64,000 bases of DNA from Syncephalis plumigaleata (lineage: Eukaryota; Zoopagomycota; Zoopagomycetes; Zoopagales; Piptocephalidaceae), in the NCBI GenBank assembly GCA_025201365.1, contig JAIXMF010000035.1, forward strand, positions 1-64,000. The letters run 5' to 3'. Position 1 is the stretch's first letter. The number at the start of each line of letters is the position of its first letter. Of the stretch, positions 22,187-34,870 are shown in pieces. The notes beneath the pieces are model-generated. The model was not told where the DNA came from, did not search any database, and saw only the letters and a list, made by a program, of their open reading frames with translations. A program made the translations under genes and the position numbers.

Positions 22187-24922
22187 ATGAATACTGAGCA
22201 TTTCATCTCTTTCTCTTTTTTTTCATGCCGTGTAACCTGTATGGGTCAGGCGATACCATTCGTCTACCGGTTTGCATGTTCATTGCCGAACCTCTACACC
22301 AACTCGATCAAGCAAATAATGACAACAAGTGAAGTGCTTTTCCACGCCAATGTCATGATGCATTGTGATTAACGCGAAGAAGTAGAAGAAGAGGAAGAGG
22401 AAGAAGACAAATGGCCATCATCATCATCATCTACCCTACCACTAATGGTGTACAAATAGACATTGAAGTTTCCCAACGGATACAACCACAGGACGTAGAT
22501 CGCTCCTGTCGTTTGTCATTGTTATCATTGCTACTGTCGCGAGTGAAAAGAAAGAAAGAAAGCGCATTTGATACCAATGTTACGCAGCCCTATCCTTGCC
22601 AATATCCTCACGACAAGTTCCCTTTGTGTACATACAAAATCACGCTGCCAATACGTGATTGGTTTCTAATGTTTGATGAGACGCATCTTAGTTGTAATAG
22701 TTGGCGTTCCCCATTTCCAATCATTGCCTACAGCGCTTATTACACCCCTACGTTCACCCTTTGTCGATGAATGAGAGTGGCCGCGCATACTTACGTGCTA
22801 CAATGAAACCGACATCGTTACTATTGTTGGTTGCATCCACTCAGCTGACCGTGCGGTGTTCAGTATTTAACGCAAGTAGTCCAAGCGAAACAATATTGGT
22901 TACGAGTTGCGTACATCAGAACCTACACCGTGTACTGACTAATGCTTGCTTGTTCGTTCGTTTGTTTGTTCTCTGATAATGGTACAACAAGTGGGGACAA
23001 ATCTATTATTAGCATTTTTGTAACAATGCACTTGTATTCATGATACTTGTGAGAAGGAGAGTAGTTCTGCGGCAACAATGAATCTCGAGAACAAAGAACT
23101 AATCGTTGCCTGACTACTTGCAGTGTAAGCATTAGCCAGCATTATGGCTTGTACTCTACGTGCACATCAATACGAATCAAGCCACAGTCTATTGCTGTAT
23201 ACGTCATCTTGTGATACATCTTGTATACTGCTAGTGTACTTTACGGACGATCTGCTGTTTTCGATAAATCTATTGTAAGTCAATAACACTGGCCGATACA
23301 TACATATGAGTAGATGACTAATAGCTTGTAATAAATTATTGGTGATGGACACTATTTTAGAATGTAGTAGCAACATCAAGGGTAGGTACATTGTTTGATG
23401 ATGCAGACATGTATGCTACCGTAATGATATCAATAACAATTAACAAAACATTCTACACATACATATACCATTGATATGCATCAAATTCGCGCTCTTATAT
23501 ATGATATAACCGAATTAGTAATTTCTACGCTCATTGGCATGTGCTACTTACACTTGTAGTCAAAAAAAAGTAATGATAAATTGATAAAAATACTAGGGAA
23601 ACATATATCTAGTATAGAGTGGTGTAAGCTAAAATAGCGCATTTATGCTAGGAAATACATCATCAATTGGTCTCCACATTTGTATAAAGTGCTTTGCAAG
23701 TGAATGTACTATAAAGACAAACTTTGTCGGCTTCACATGTTGCATCATCGTTCGTGTGTACACTTGCTCGTTACATCACGTTCCATCAAGGGTATAAACG
23801 TGATCTAGAACAAACAAATGGAGCCAGTTTCGTGTGCTATGCCTTGAAATAGAAACAAAATGCCGAACTGAATTGGACATTCCAAATTCGTCGATAGTAT
23901 ACTTGTTGTTCGTAGCAATATTCGTTGATTAATCCGTGGTCCCACTTTTACCTCTATCGCTTTCTTCTTTACACTATGCTAAGAGAGAGAGGAGAGAGCG
24001 AAGGCATTGTTAACAATCACCTTGAATGGCCTTAGCATCAATGAGTATGTATACTAGCTTTAGCCTTCAGCATATCGAGCACCGATCCATAGCCCCAGCA
24101 TTATGTAGTTGATTATCTCATGCTTTGCTTTGTTGTCTTCCCCCCTCCCCTTCGTAGTGATCAGTCATGTATAGCCGGAAAGGCTTGGTCTAGTTCAAGT
24201 CTATCGTCAATTTGATATTTCACCAATGGAATAATCCGGTTTATATCAAATGCCTCCATCATTATTTCAGCGCATGGCATCTGCAACTGTTTAGTCACTT
24301 GCGCAACATTATCTACTAAATCAATATACACACACACATATGCCAGTAAAGCAATTGCTTTTATTAGCAAGTGACACCAAGACTCTATCACATGGTAGAT
24401 GGTCCAAGAGAGGAGTAGTGAGAGGGTGAAGGAAAAAAAGGTAGTGGATAAACCACGAATGCACGGTCAATTGTCATCGACGATAGTAAACATCAAAGAG
24501 AAGTGGAATCATCAAGCGTGAAGTTGCGCTATTACATCTTTCAAGGCTTTCTTTCATTTTCCTGCATATTATTATATACGACGATACTTATTGTCTATCT
24601 ATCCTGTATCTTCTTGCTCTCTCTCTCTCTTCTATTTCTTTATATATATCTCGCTTAATCTCTATCTATATCTCTACGTTAAAAAAAGCCACTAATAGTC
24701 GTATCTCTTTTTCTATTATTCCTTTTTCCTAGGACCACTATTCACTAGCGTTGTTTATGTCATTGTTGCAATTACTTCGCGCCACATAATAGATCCTTCG
24801 ATAAACCTTACTAGACCAGACCGCCTTTTTCTGCTTCTTCAATCGTTCTTATACCACGTGTATTCGCGTGTATTCGCACGCGTCTCTCTCCTCTATCTCA
24901 CTCTATCTTTCATAAGCGAGCA
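22187..24922. other. long gene-poor stretch before the 7TM array
   Basis: No recognised gene. A short frame at about 22804-22976 begins with a signal-peptide-like MKPTSLLLLVASTQLTVRCS, but there is no supporting family or splice context. A frame at 22411-22770 is unmatched too. Pyrimidine-rich tracts (for example 24600-24680) precede the first 7TM gene and may be its promoter or leader. Confidence 0.45.
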
Positions 24923-26803
24923 ATGAGTTTGGAGGAAATTCCTAATGGGCTTTCTACTGAAGATGCCGTAAAAAGTTGTCGGTAAGTAAAAAAGTGGCAC
25001 ATGGTATCATTGGCACATGAATGAAAAGTAAATTATCAGTCAAACTCATCGCGGTGACTGTTACACTTGCTCCGTAATTTAAATTGCAACACAAAGCAAT
25101 CGTTCGTTTCTTGACATTATCTCATATAAACCGTGATCCCTCCCAATATCTTGTCTAGATTCTACGTCGAAACCTATGGCTGCGAGTTTGAAGACACGCT
25201 ATTGGCGTTTAACATAGTAACATCGGTGCTTAGTTTTATTGGTGTTATCTCCGGATTGTCGACCATCAGCAAAATGAACTGGTCAAGAAATGAAAAATGG
25301 AAGGTCACCGAGAAGGTGATCGTATTATTTACATTCTACTTTCTATGTAAGTGTATACAACAGAAATATGAAGGGTTGAATGATTAATTAATAATCGCTT
25401 GTATATATATGTATGATGTATCCATGACTGTATACGTGTCAACTATTATCCTGCCAATACTAGTTCGATTGGCATTTTTTATTACATTAATCACGGGCGC
25501 ATTGGACGATAATTATATACCGCTTACACTGTTGCAGTGCAGCTGCTGGATATTTGCCTTGCTGGGCTGCATCATTTATGTAGATAACCTGTAAGCATGT
25601 TTACGAATCCAATTGTATCTCGATAGAGTATTAATATTTGTCATCTTTAGTATAGCGGCCATTCCAAATACAACCATTGGATCCAACGCCAACGCCGATG
25701 ATAGTAAATATCGTCGTATTCACACTTATAGCATTCTGTATCCATATTCGTTACTATCGCTATACTCTTATTCGGATTTCTTGATGGATGGTGTCGGACA
25801 CAGGGTCAAGACGACAATGAATTACTCGTGCATCGTCTACTCAATTGTATCTATATCGTCTCGCTCTACCTGTCTAGCTGGCTAATCTGGAAGTACGGAA
25901 GGGAACTGGGTAAACGTGCCAAGAACCGTGCAGTGATCATGGAGCAATTCCCGCAGCGTCAACGTAATCACACATCCTTTGTTATGGCATCAGTCGTGGA
26001 GTCCTCGCCCTCGCCAGAAATGGACGACTACGATATGACCACTAGCAGGACGATGGCAAGTAAGCAAGTTCGACACGACGCCAAACAGCTGCGTCATAGT
26101 CAGTTCCGAGTAAGTAGTAGCAATGGAATATGCGTTTGATATATGAATGCTAAATTAATCCTATTATTCCGCTAAATAACTAGCTTGACACCATTAACTG
26201 GGCTCTTACCATCGGCGGTACGGTGTTCGGCACGGTCACACTCGTCTATGTTATTACACTCTCGTATATCCCCAGTGTACCATTCCTAGGACTGATATTT
26301 CATTTTCTTTTGAGTATTCTCGCTACCTTAACCTTCTACTGATGCTGGTAAGTTTGCATGTGTGTGTGGTGTGTTATTTACAATAACAAATGCTAACGAT
26401 CTATTATTTGTTTGTTTATTTGTTTCATTACTTGACAATGTAGGTGGCACTCACCCTTAGTGTATCCTATCAACGAGAAATGGAAGCGGCAAAACGCGAC
26501 TCTTTGCGTAGAATAACCGGAAAGAGCACGAATAACTACGCGTTCAACGATCGAGCATCCGTGATCACTCAAAATACCATGGACCTTGTTGAGGCATCAA
26601 GGCTATCGGCCGCGATTGCTACATTGCAAGCGGAAGTACGACTGGAACCGCTCGTAATACCCGAGGATAGCCTGGCACCATCCACGCAGACCAGTAGATA
26701 CGAGACTATGCATGCACGGGAAAATTCACGCGCTCTCGAGAGAAGACTGCGAAAAGACTGGATGTTCGGTGTTATGGAGGCGAGGAATTCAATGACGAGG
26801 TAG
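24923..26803 (+). CDS. seven-transmembrane receptor-like protein, array member 1
   Basis: Multi-exon gene. Exon 1 (24923-24981) encodes MSLEEIPNGLSTEDAVKSC and ends TGTCG before a phase-2 GTAAGT donor. Exon 2 opens FYVETYGCEFEDTLLAFNIV, with a conserved Cys ahead of TM1. Further TM exons follow (MTVYVSTIILPILVRLAFFI region). The TM5 end and loop WKYGRELGKRAKNRAVIMEQ-F carries the array's shared pattern. TM6/7 are in exons near 26185-26350. A cytosolic tail from about 26444 ends at 26803. The frame changes at about 25740-25765, where the TM4-TM5 block must switch frame. The topology suggests a GPCR-like membrane receptor; no known class was recognised. It is the most diverged of the four paralogues in the tail. 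Confidence 0.7.
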
Positions 26804-28165
26804 TTTTTTGTTTACAATTTATAATTTACACGTTATCGTTTAGTCGTGATATCAATTATTACACTTGATTCAACCATAAGAACAAGTTTATTGAATAATT
26901 ATAGCTTTATTGTATATGGATATATATATATATTATATAGTATATTTTTAGTTCTTTTAATAATAATGATATCGGTATTGATCAATAGCTGCACTACTAC
27001 TACTACTATAGTAGCCATTACATCATGAGATAGCAATATTGTCGCCCAACGAACGCATGTAGCTTTTTGCTTTCTGATCGTTTTCAATTGGTCTACACCA
27101 GCTCGAATGGTGGTGCCATAACCAATTAATGAAAGGAAATAAAAGCCGGTTTAGCATGCAAACGACCATAAGTACAAATTGAACCAATAATAGAACAAAG
27201 CAAATGTTAAATAATTCTCGTCCGTTAGTGATCGTTGTTTGCCGCGTTCACGATATTCGTTCATGTAACATGATATGTGCTTATTCAATGGAGCTACTCA
27301 TCTTTCCTATATGTATATAAGATAAACAAATATGTTGAGAAAGGCACAAGCAGTCTACTTATTCTCAATGCACCGTCTAGACTATCCGCGCTATAGCAGT
27401 GTGAACCATGTGGCTAGAGTGACGGCCATTCGTCAAACTACTAATTAGGTCTGAATAGTCCATTGTCAGGTTCCACGACATTAGGCAACCATTCAAATTA
27501 GCCCTATTACTATTCTGCGTTAGATCGTGCAATTCAAGCTAATCGTCTACTTGCTTTTACCTGCAATTTCACAACAATCACATTGATCGCTGTTACTATT
27601 CTCTCGTGTATGAGCCAAATAAACTTGTAAGAATGGCCTACCTGTTCCACTAATTATACCAGTTGTTGTGACGCGCACTGAACGTAGTCTCATTATTGCA
27701 TCCCATCATTCTACAATTGCCGAATGCATTCGCGTGTTATATACATTGCCTTACCGTCCGACAATTCTACCCTCATGTGCAGATGGCGGCATTGGAACGC
27801 GATCCAGGCCGTACGCCATTCGCCGCGTTCTGTATGATCTCGCATGCTTGATCAGTGCAGCATGATAAGAACGAAACACGCACACCCTCTCTCTCACTCG
27901 CTACATACTGTTGTATACGCCTGCCTATTGTATGCTTGTTCCTTTATATCATATAGTACACATTTGCACGGATAAGGCGCTTTTCCTTCATTTTCTTTCT
28001 TTAATTATATCATATTACATTTATTAATTTATCATTCTACATCAATCGTATACATATATACGTATATATGTCAACGACAATATATACAGACATCATTATT
28101 GTTGTTTTAAATCATTTTTTTAGAAAAGATATCAATCCTTGTCGTCCATTGTAATTTGACCGAGG
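26804..28165. other. intergenic, 7TM-1 to 7TM-2
   Basis: About 1.36 kb. No gene is seen. It contains (CTA)n near 26993-27008, short TA tracts, and the promoter region of 7TM-2. Confidence 0.5.
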
Positions 28166-30159
28166 ATGTCATCTGAGCAAGATTGGGTCACTTTAGGTGT
28201 AACCGAGGGATGGAGACCTTGCCGGTATGTAATTATTAGATGAATCGATTAAACAATAACACTATCATTATTATTATTATAGGATCCATTGGGAAGTCTA
28301 CAATTGCAAGGATGAGAAAGCGTTGTGGAATATAGCGCTTACCAATGCTTGCATTTCTATGGTTAGTATTGCATTGGGATTCATAACTCTTTGTCTCCAT
28401 TGGATGTTCCGTTTGCGATTAATCTGGTCAGCAGCCGAGATGTTTACTGTCTACGCAGTTTTATTTCAGATTAGTAGGTGGTAGCAGCAGTAGCATAAAT
28501 AAATGACAATATTGAATCTAATCCACGAGTAGCTCGATTGATATTTGTCGTCATGATTCTAGCGGGACTCGGACAAAATCAAGTGACATTGATGAACTTT
28601 GGCTACGCCTTCCCTATCCTATTTCTTATTATTGCCTTGTTAACCTACGGACGTACCATGTAAGTTGCCACTATCTTTAGGCATATTGCCACACCTACTA
28701 ATACACCATCCATTCATTGTATATGTATATATATATATATGTATGCTGTAGTGTCTCCGTATCTCCTTCGCAGCATCGCCATCCCTCCAGCACGGGATTT
28801 GATCCGCAAGCAACATGCTACATCACCATAATATTCTGTACCATTGCCATAGTAGGCTATCATTGTGCCGCACTTATAGCCGGTTCTTCCTATCAGGAGG
28901 GTAAATACGAGACGGAACGTTGGTGTTTGAAGATGCTCTACATTTTATAGGTGTTTGCTGCGGTGCCTGCTGCCTATTCGTGTGGTACTATGGCATGCAA
29001 CTTCACATATTGGTCATACAACGAGCTGGCGTGCTTACGCAATTCACCTCGAACAACGAACACCAGCCCAATCCGCGGAATGACAATCAGGCTACCATGG
29101 CTCATTTACAATTTTCCAAGAAACGAGTAAGGCATTACGTGATACCATACCACGTTACTCCATCGAGCTGACGATCATCACTGTATCATTGTTAACGATA
29201 ACTAGGTCCGCTTGCTTAGTCAGGCTTGTGCCTTGTGTGGAATAGTCTTCACGCCGATATTCGTTCTGCAAGGCATTTTCATACAACAAATATACAATTC
29301 ATCGCTGCTCATCATTATAGCCACCATTGTATCTAGCATTGGCATTGCATTGGCGGTTCTTATTATTATTGTAAGTACTTATACAGCATATGAAACGATC
29401 TATTCACTCGATATCTACTATACTACCTATGCTACCTATCATGCTAGCTTCAACTATTTGTCAGGTAGGTGACCGTCAATCAACCATGCTAATTGTACCA
29501 TTTATTAACACGACATCAATAGTAAACTTCGACAAGTATGGATGATTGTAAAAGAGTCGAAATGCGAACAATCAAGTCATCCGGCAAATCGATTTGTCTC
29601 TCTCAATAATCAGAATGGATTGATGACTCCTCTACTTGCAAACGGTCCATCTCAACATGAATCCGCAGAGAATAAACGAGTTATAGCGGATGATCTGGCG
29701 TTTCCCTATAGCATTGCCGACATACCACTAATCGATCCACCGAACGAGGCAATGTGTCGATCGGCTGATGGACTAGAAGAGCTGGAGACTTACACCGAGT
29801 CAACTTATATGTTGGAGAAACCAGCAGGACACGCCTATAGTATTGGCGATTTGCCAATGGTTGATGTAACAGCGGTAGAGGAGTTTACACGCCGGTCATC
29901 ATCCATTCAAACAGATAGATTGCGCTATTACACGAACACGACACGGATGACATCACAGCCGATATCATTAGCGATGGATCTTAACACATCCGTCTCGCAC
30001 TCGAAACAAAGCCTAGGGTTCAGCGGCATTAACGTGATGGTGAATCCTGCCAATGAATTATGTGCCAATGAAGACATTGAAGATGAAGACGAATCGATCG
30101 CTATGGCGCGAGGTAGTCAGATAATGTGGGTTCAACCGAAGCCTCGTCCTAAACGATAA
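28166..30159 (+). CDS. seven-transmembrane receptor-like protein, array member 2
   Basis: Exon 1 encodes MSSEQDWVTLGVTEGWRPC and ends TGCCG before GTATGT (phase 2). Exon 2 opens IHWEVYNCKDEKALWNIAL, with Cys in the same place as member 1. The TM segments include ISMVSIALGFITLCLHWMF, FGYAFPILFLIIALLTYG and TCYITIIFCTIAIVGYHCAA. The TM5/loop block reads FVWYYGMQLHILVIQRAGVL followed by TQF. TM6 and TM7 (ALCGIVFTPIFVLQGIFI and LLIIIATIVSSIGIALAVL) lead into a long Ser/Glu-rich cytosolic tail of about 200 residues, the longest of the family. The TM4-TM5 block changes frame near 28925-28950. The gene is multi-exon with GT-AG introns. Receptor-like function is inferred from topology only. Confidence 0.7.
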
Positions 30160-30626
30160 CAAGTGGCACAGCATCTTTACTACCATCATATCTGTGTTTC
30201 ATCTGTGCAACATGCACGCAAGCAATTAATTATGCTTTGTACGAAAAGGCGACATAACGCGCAATGATGAGTAAAAACCAGTTTCAAACCAACGAGTATA
30301 CTTGAACGGTCTGCTCTAAGTTGTTCTTTTTTTAGGCTGCAGTCTCGTATTGGTGTAAGGCCTTTATTTATCGCTCTTTCATGAGACCGCAACTCTTACT
30401 ACAACTCTTACTACTATTACTACTATTACTGTTACTACTATTTCTATTTCTATTACTATCATTAGCTTGGTTTGTTCGTCTCTCTGTCTGTCTGTTTGCC
30501 TGTCTATTTCTTGCAAGCGTGCATCTCCTTCTCCCTATTCTGTGCGTGCGTCAACTCTAATCTATTCGAGATTGCTTGTATAACACGTGGTATAAACATA
30601 ACTAGCGGGGCTAATTATGTGGTATA
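30160..30626. other. intergenic, 7TM-2 to 7TM-3
   Basis: About 470 bp, with TTACTAC/TTACTATT trinucleotide-rich sequence near 30400-30460. Probably the 3' end of one gene and the promoter of the next. Confidence 0.5.
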
Positions 30627-32271
30627 ATGGCAAGCCCTGACCACGGTCATATTCCTCATGCTCCTCTTTGCCGGTAAGTAGTCATACAAAGCAAAGTCAT
30701 AAGTGTAAGAAAAGGACCGCTAACTTCCTTAATGTTATCTTGCTTAGCATTTACAGCGATATTAGTACATGTAGTTACCCTACTGGCATGTTTGTCGTTG
30801 CCCTCACAACTGCTTCCATCGCCGGTATCGGATGCATCATTGTCGGAATGTTTATATCGATTCGACTACAGCGTCGACATAAACCAATGATGGTGGCAGA
30901 GCAAGTGGCGCTATTCTTCGCCATTCATATTGTAGGTTAGTTGTCTCATATGTATATTTCAAGTAACTTAGTAGTAACCTGTATATTTATTGATGATGTG
31001 GTTGGCGTTACACGCCTATTATTAGAACGCTTCTGTTACTGGGTACTCATCATCACGAGTGTGCTCAAAGAATATTATATCGTAATCTATTTATTAAGCA
31101 ACATGGGCTGGCTACCGTTGATCTTTGCCACATTCACCTATTTGTATAACATGTACGTAAACGTTGACTAATGTGATACAATAACGAAATGATAAACATA
31201 CACGCTAATCCGTCCATATCTCACGCTGTTTGTCGTTATCCTCTTTTGCTCCGCATCTTATCCGCTAGTATCGTTGCATGTCCCCAGCCCAATACGAGTG
31301 CCATCGACTTGCATGCACGCTCCAGACGTATAAGTTACATCCTTAAGGGTGTAGCGGTGTTTATCCTTTTCCTCTGTCTTGCCATTTCATTAACCGCCGG
31401 TATTCTACGTGATCGCGAGGAGCACCTGCATGAAATGATAGTGATGCAAGCGATGCTATGTGTTTTCGGCGCCACCCTTATTTCCGTAGCAGCGGCCGTA
31501 TGGCATTTCGGTCTACGACTACAGAAACTGGCGAGGCAACGAACGAACGTGCTCAATCAGTTTGGCGATAATGAACGTCGAGGAAATACGGCGTCTCAAC
31601 AGCGCTATAGACAAGGCTCCAGCCCATCCATCGATCACGGCATACTATTCCATAATAGTCATGCTCGGGTAAGTCTATCATGATTGAATTGACGTTGAAT
31701 GACGTATCATTAACGTAATACATTAACAATACCAAATAGTTACGATCGCTTAATCAATTTCTAATTCCTATTGGTATTATATATGGAATAGCACTGATGG
31801 TTGCTGGCTCCTTTGGAACTAAATATTACGAGCAACAGCAGTTTAGCGTGCCAATTAGTGCAATAGTAAATTCCGGAAATATCCTAGCAATTGTAATAGC
31901 AGAGGTAAGCGAATAGACCACTGCTAGTGTTTAATTAGACTAAAATCATCTCATTTCACATTGATCAAACTACAGCTCTGGTTGACGATTAGGTAAGTAA
32001 ATCGTATGTGTGCGTGCGTGCGTGTGTGCGCATTCCATTATTCTATTATACTAACATGGACACTACCAGTTTCTACCGACAATATAAACAAGAGTGCATG
32101 CGTAGCAGTCGTACCTTGGAAGACACTAGCACACACACAGAGCATGCATCTGTACCATTAACATCGATAGACGCACTAGAACTGGACTATTCGCACCTAC
32201 TTCCACTCAATGCAGTTGCCAGATTGAATGGAAAATCCAACCCTACAACTGCTGCTATAAACGCTGGATAG
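30627..32271 (+). CDS. seven-transmembrane receptor-like protein, array member 3
   Basis: Exon 1 (30627-30673) encodes MASPDHGHIPHAPLC and ends TGCCG before GTAAGT (phase 2). Exon 2 starts near 30757: DISTCSYPTGMFVVALTTAS, with the conserved Cys and TM1, ending EQVALFFAIHIV (TM2). Exon 3 encodes TM2-TM3 ending FTYLYNM. Exon 4 starts IVACPQPNTSAIDLHARSRR and runs through TM4 and TM5 to WHFGLRLQKLARQRTNVLNQ-F. Then come TM6 (PIGIIYGIALMVAGSFG) and TM7, and a tail starting FYRQYKQECMRSSRTLED. It shows the same exon plan as member 4, with 'ACPxPN' at the same junction. No frame break was found. Ligand and signalling partner are unknown. Confidence 0.75.
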
Positions 32272-33013
32272 AATCTTCAACTCATTTCCTACTGGTAATT
32301 AGCTGCTTCATTCTATGCTCCTACTCCTCTTACTACTATTGTCGCAACACATCCAGCTTACAATATCGATACACACACATACACATATAGCAGCTACCAC
32401 ATATGCATTTCAAGTTTGAATTAACAACAAACGGTCATAATAAACGTATTTTTCGTTAATAAAAAGAACCACGCCTATACGATGGCAATGTCCATTATCT
32501 TGATACTTATCGATAGAATTAGACCAGGTATACCAACATCAGCCATACTTTCAAGTGTCAATCTCAATGCAAAATATTGGATATTCACACTGTTTTTCCA
32601 GGACACTAGATCATGCTCATCGCTACAACTTATGCCAAGCAATGAAGAGGAAATAAATAATAGCAATAGTAGTGTAGTAGTAGTAGTAGTAATTCAGACC
32701 CTCTATATACGATAATGGGCTAGGCCATATTACGTGTGCGAGTTGATTGGTCAATGGTCAGTGCATGCGGTGTGTATGTCCATATACATGCTAATATGCT
32801 CGTGTTTGGCACGTACACACATGGAATACCCCGGCGATAACCTGTTGATACCCGGATTTTTCAGCCGGCTCCTATTTCCTATATATCCCCATTTAGATGA
32901 CACCTAGTGCTTTTCAAGTTTGAATCCGCTCACCACACCTATTATGCATTACTCCATTTTATTAATTGTTTTCCTTTGTAGTTTATCAGTATATTAAATT
33001 AGTTAAGTAAGAA
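32272..33013. other. intergenic, 7TM-3 to 7TM-4
   Basis: About 740 bp with no recognised gene. GTA trinucleotides lie at about 32670-32692. Confidence 0.5.
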
Positions 33014-34870
33014 ATGGATAATACCGCTGCTATTGATGTGAAGAGCACGACCATGTGTCGGTAAGTGGTATCGATCACGATGGACGACTTGATGATTATC
33101 GCTTACATTCAGCTTGAAATACGCGGCACTCAACCATCTAGCTTATACGCCGACATATGGAGTTGCGGGAATAGCACGGCTATGTATCATATCGCCCTAG
33201 TATCCATTATAATATCTGCCATCGGTTTAATGGCTACACTAGTCGTACTGTGGCTACGCTACCAGCGACGACACTTGGCTCGTTCACCAACAGAGCAGGT
33301 TGCATTCTGGTTTGGTATACACATCATTAGTAAGTATTCCTCCTGATCATAATACAATCATAATTACGTACCTGTTATTGTTTTGGTTTTTCCCCTCCAT
33401 TTCTGACCTATATACTAATGATATATTGCAACAGCAAGATTTATCTTCTTTATCACTATTATATCCGGTGCGATAGAGACCTATTACATGTTGAAATCCG
33501 TGCTACATGCTCTTTGCTGGCCAAGTGCTTTTGTTGCAGCGCTACAATACACAACGAACATGTAAGTAGAGGCGTGATGCAAGAATCTCCTCATGGTTCC
33601 ACATACACACGCACACGCACACACGCACACACACACGCATAGCATGCACGTACATACACCGCTAATAATAACATGCTCGAATTATTATGGCTTGTGTTTA
33701 TCTAGAATCATTGCATGTCCACCGCCTAATCTCACTGAAAGACAAATGCACATACGTAGGCGTAATCTGCATCGTCTTATGTGGACGGGTATTGTTACAA
33801 CCTGTGTGTCCACCATTACGGCGGCTGTATTTACTGGGAAATTCCGTGATGATCAACACTACGATGCCGAGATAATTGCGACGCAAATCTACCTGGTCAT
33901 ATATAGCGTGGGTCTCTTCACCATTACTGCGGTTGTTTGGCGTTTTGGCATCAAGATACAAAGACTAGTTCGTCAGCGAGCGGCTATTGCCGAGCAATTC
34001 AATAGTCGTGAACGAGTAAGCATGACGGGTGGTATTGCGCAACGTCTATCATCTACGGCCAACAATCAATCGGTCAAATTGGAAGTATCGCTTCAGGGCA
34101 GTGCAGCACGAGTAAGTATACCGTAACACGTAATGATAATAGTAATAATAATAATATCAGCAATATGCAAATGACTAATGATAAATAATCGACTGTCCCT
34201 AAACTACTAGATGTACATTATCAATCAGTGTTTATTCTGGGGTAGTATAGTGTTGGGAGTGGTGCTTGCAGCCTATGCCGTCATCACAAGACAAGTATTT
34301 GAAAATGCCGTATTATACGCTACCATAGGCTTTATAATCAATGTGGGAGGAATGAGCAGCGTGGTTATGACCGAGGTAAGCTATCATGTCTACTACTACT
34401 ACTAGTAGTGTTACTAACAACAAGCACTCGTGTCTATTTATTCAGGTATATCTTGCTGTAGGGTAAGTAGCATTTATATAGCATTAATTGTAGCAGTGAA
34501 TAGAGTTAAAAATAAACTTAATCATAGTTTCTATAGGCTCTACCGGAAAGACAAACGACCTTACGCGGATCGTACCTCGCAGCAAAAGTTGGCCAAGCCC
34601 ACCGGTATGACGCCGACTTGTTCGATAGAGTTGCCCGCACTCGAGTATCCCAACTGGACCACGGATCATGCCGACTATATTGTTAACGGATCATTCGGGT
34701 TGCAAGACGAGGTGGCTACAGGCCCCGATACCACGGTCGTGCCATCCGCCGAGATTACCGGCACAAGTCTGCCTACACTAGAATCGTTAAGCGGACCGGT
34801 GGATGTGCCGACTATACAAATGACACCGCGTCCCATTCATGTTACCTTTATTAATCGAATGGACGAGTAG
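33014..34870 (+). CDS. seven-transmembrane receptor-like protein, array member 4
   Basis: Exon 1 encodes MDNTAAIDVKSTTMC and ends TGTCG before GTAAGT (phase 2). Exon 2 has ADIWSCGNSTAMYHIALVSI (conserved Cys, TM1) and ends EQVAFWFGIHII (TM2). Exon 3 ARFIFFITIISGAIETYY carries TM2-TM3. Exon 4 starts IIACPPPNLTERQMHIRRRN and includes TM4, TM5 and WRFGIKIQRLVRQRAAIAEQ-F. A further exon carries TM6 and TM7 (INQCLFWGSIVLGVVLAAYA and TIGFIINVGGMSSVVMTEV). The tail starts LYRKDKRPYADRTSQQK. Seven TM segments can be counted in order, with the conserved R/QF loop between TM5 and TM6, as expected for a third intracellular loop. No frame break was found. Closest to member 3. Confidence 0.77.

Noticed and set aside
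22804-22976. Possible small secreted protein
   Set aside because: It has a signal-like start only; there is no conserved body, no splice support, and the stop is reached through a repetitive tract. Kept only as a note.
20760-24922. tRNA or other RNA genes in the gene-poor stretch
   Set aside because: Read by eye for tRNA A/B-box-like and cloverleaf patterns; nothing convincing was found.
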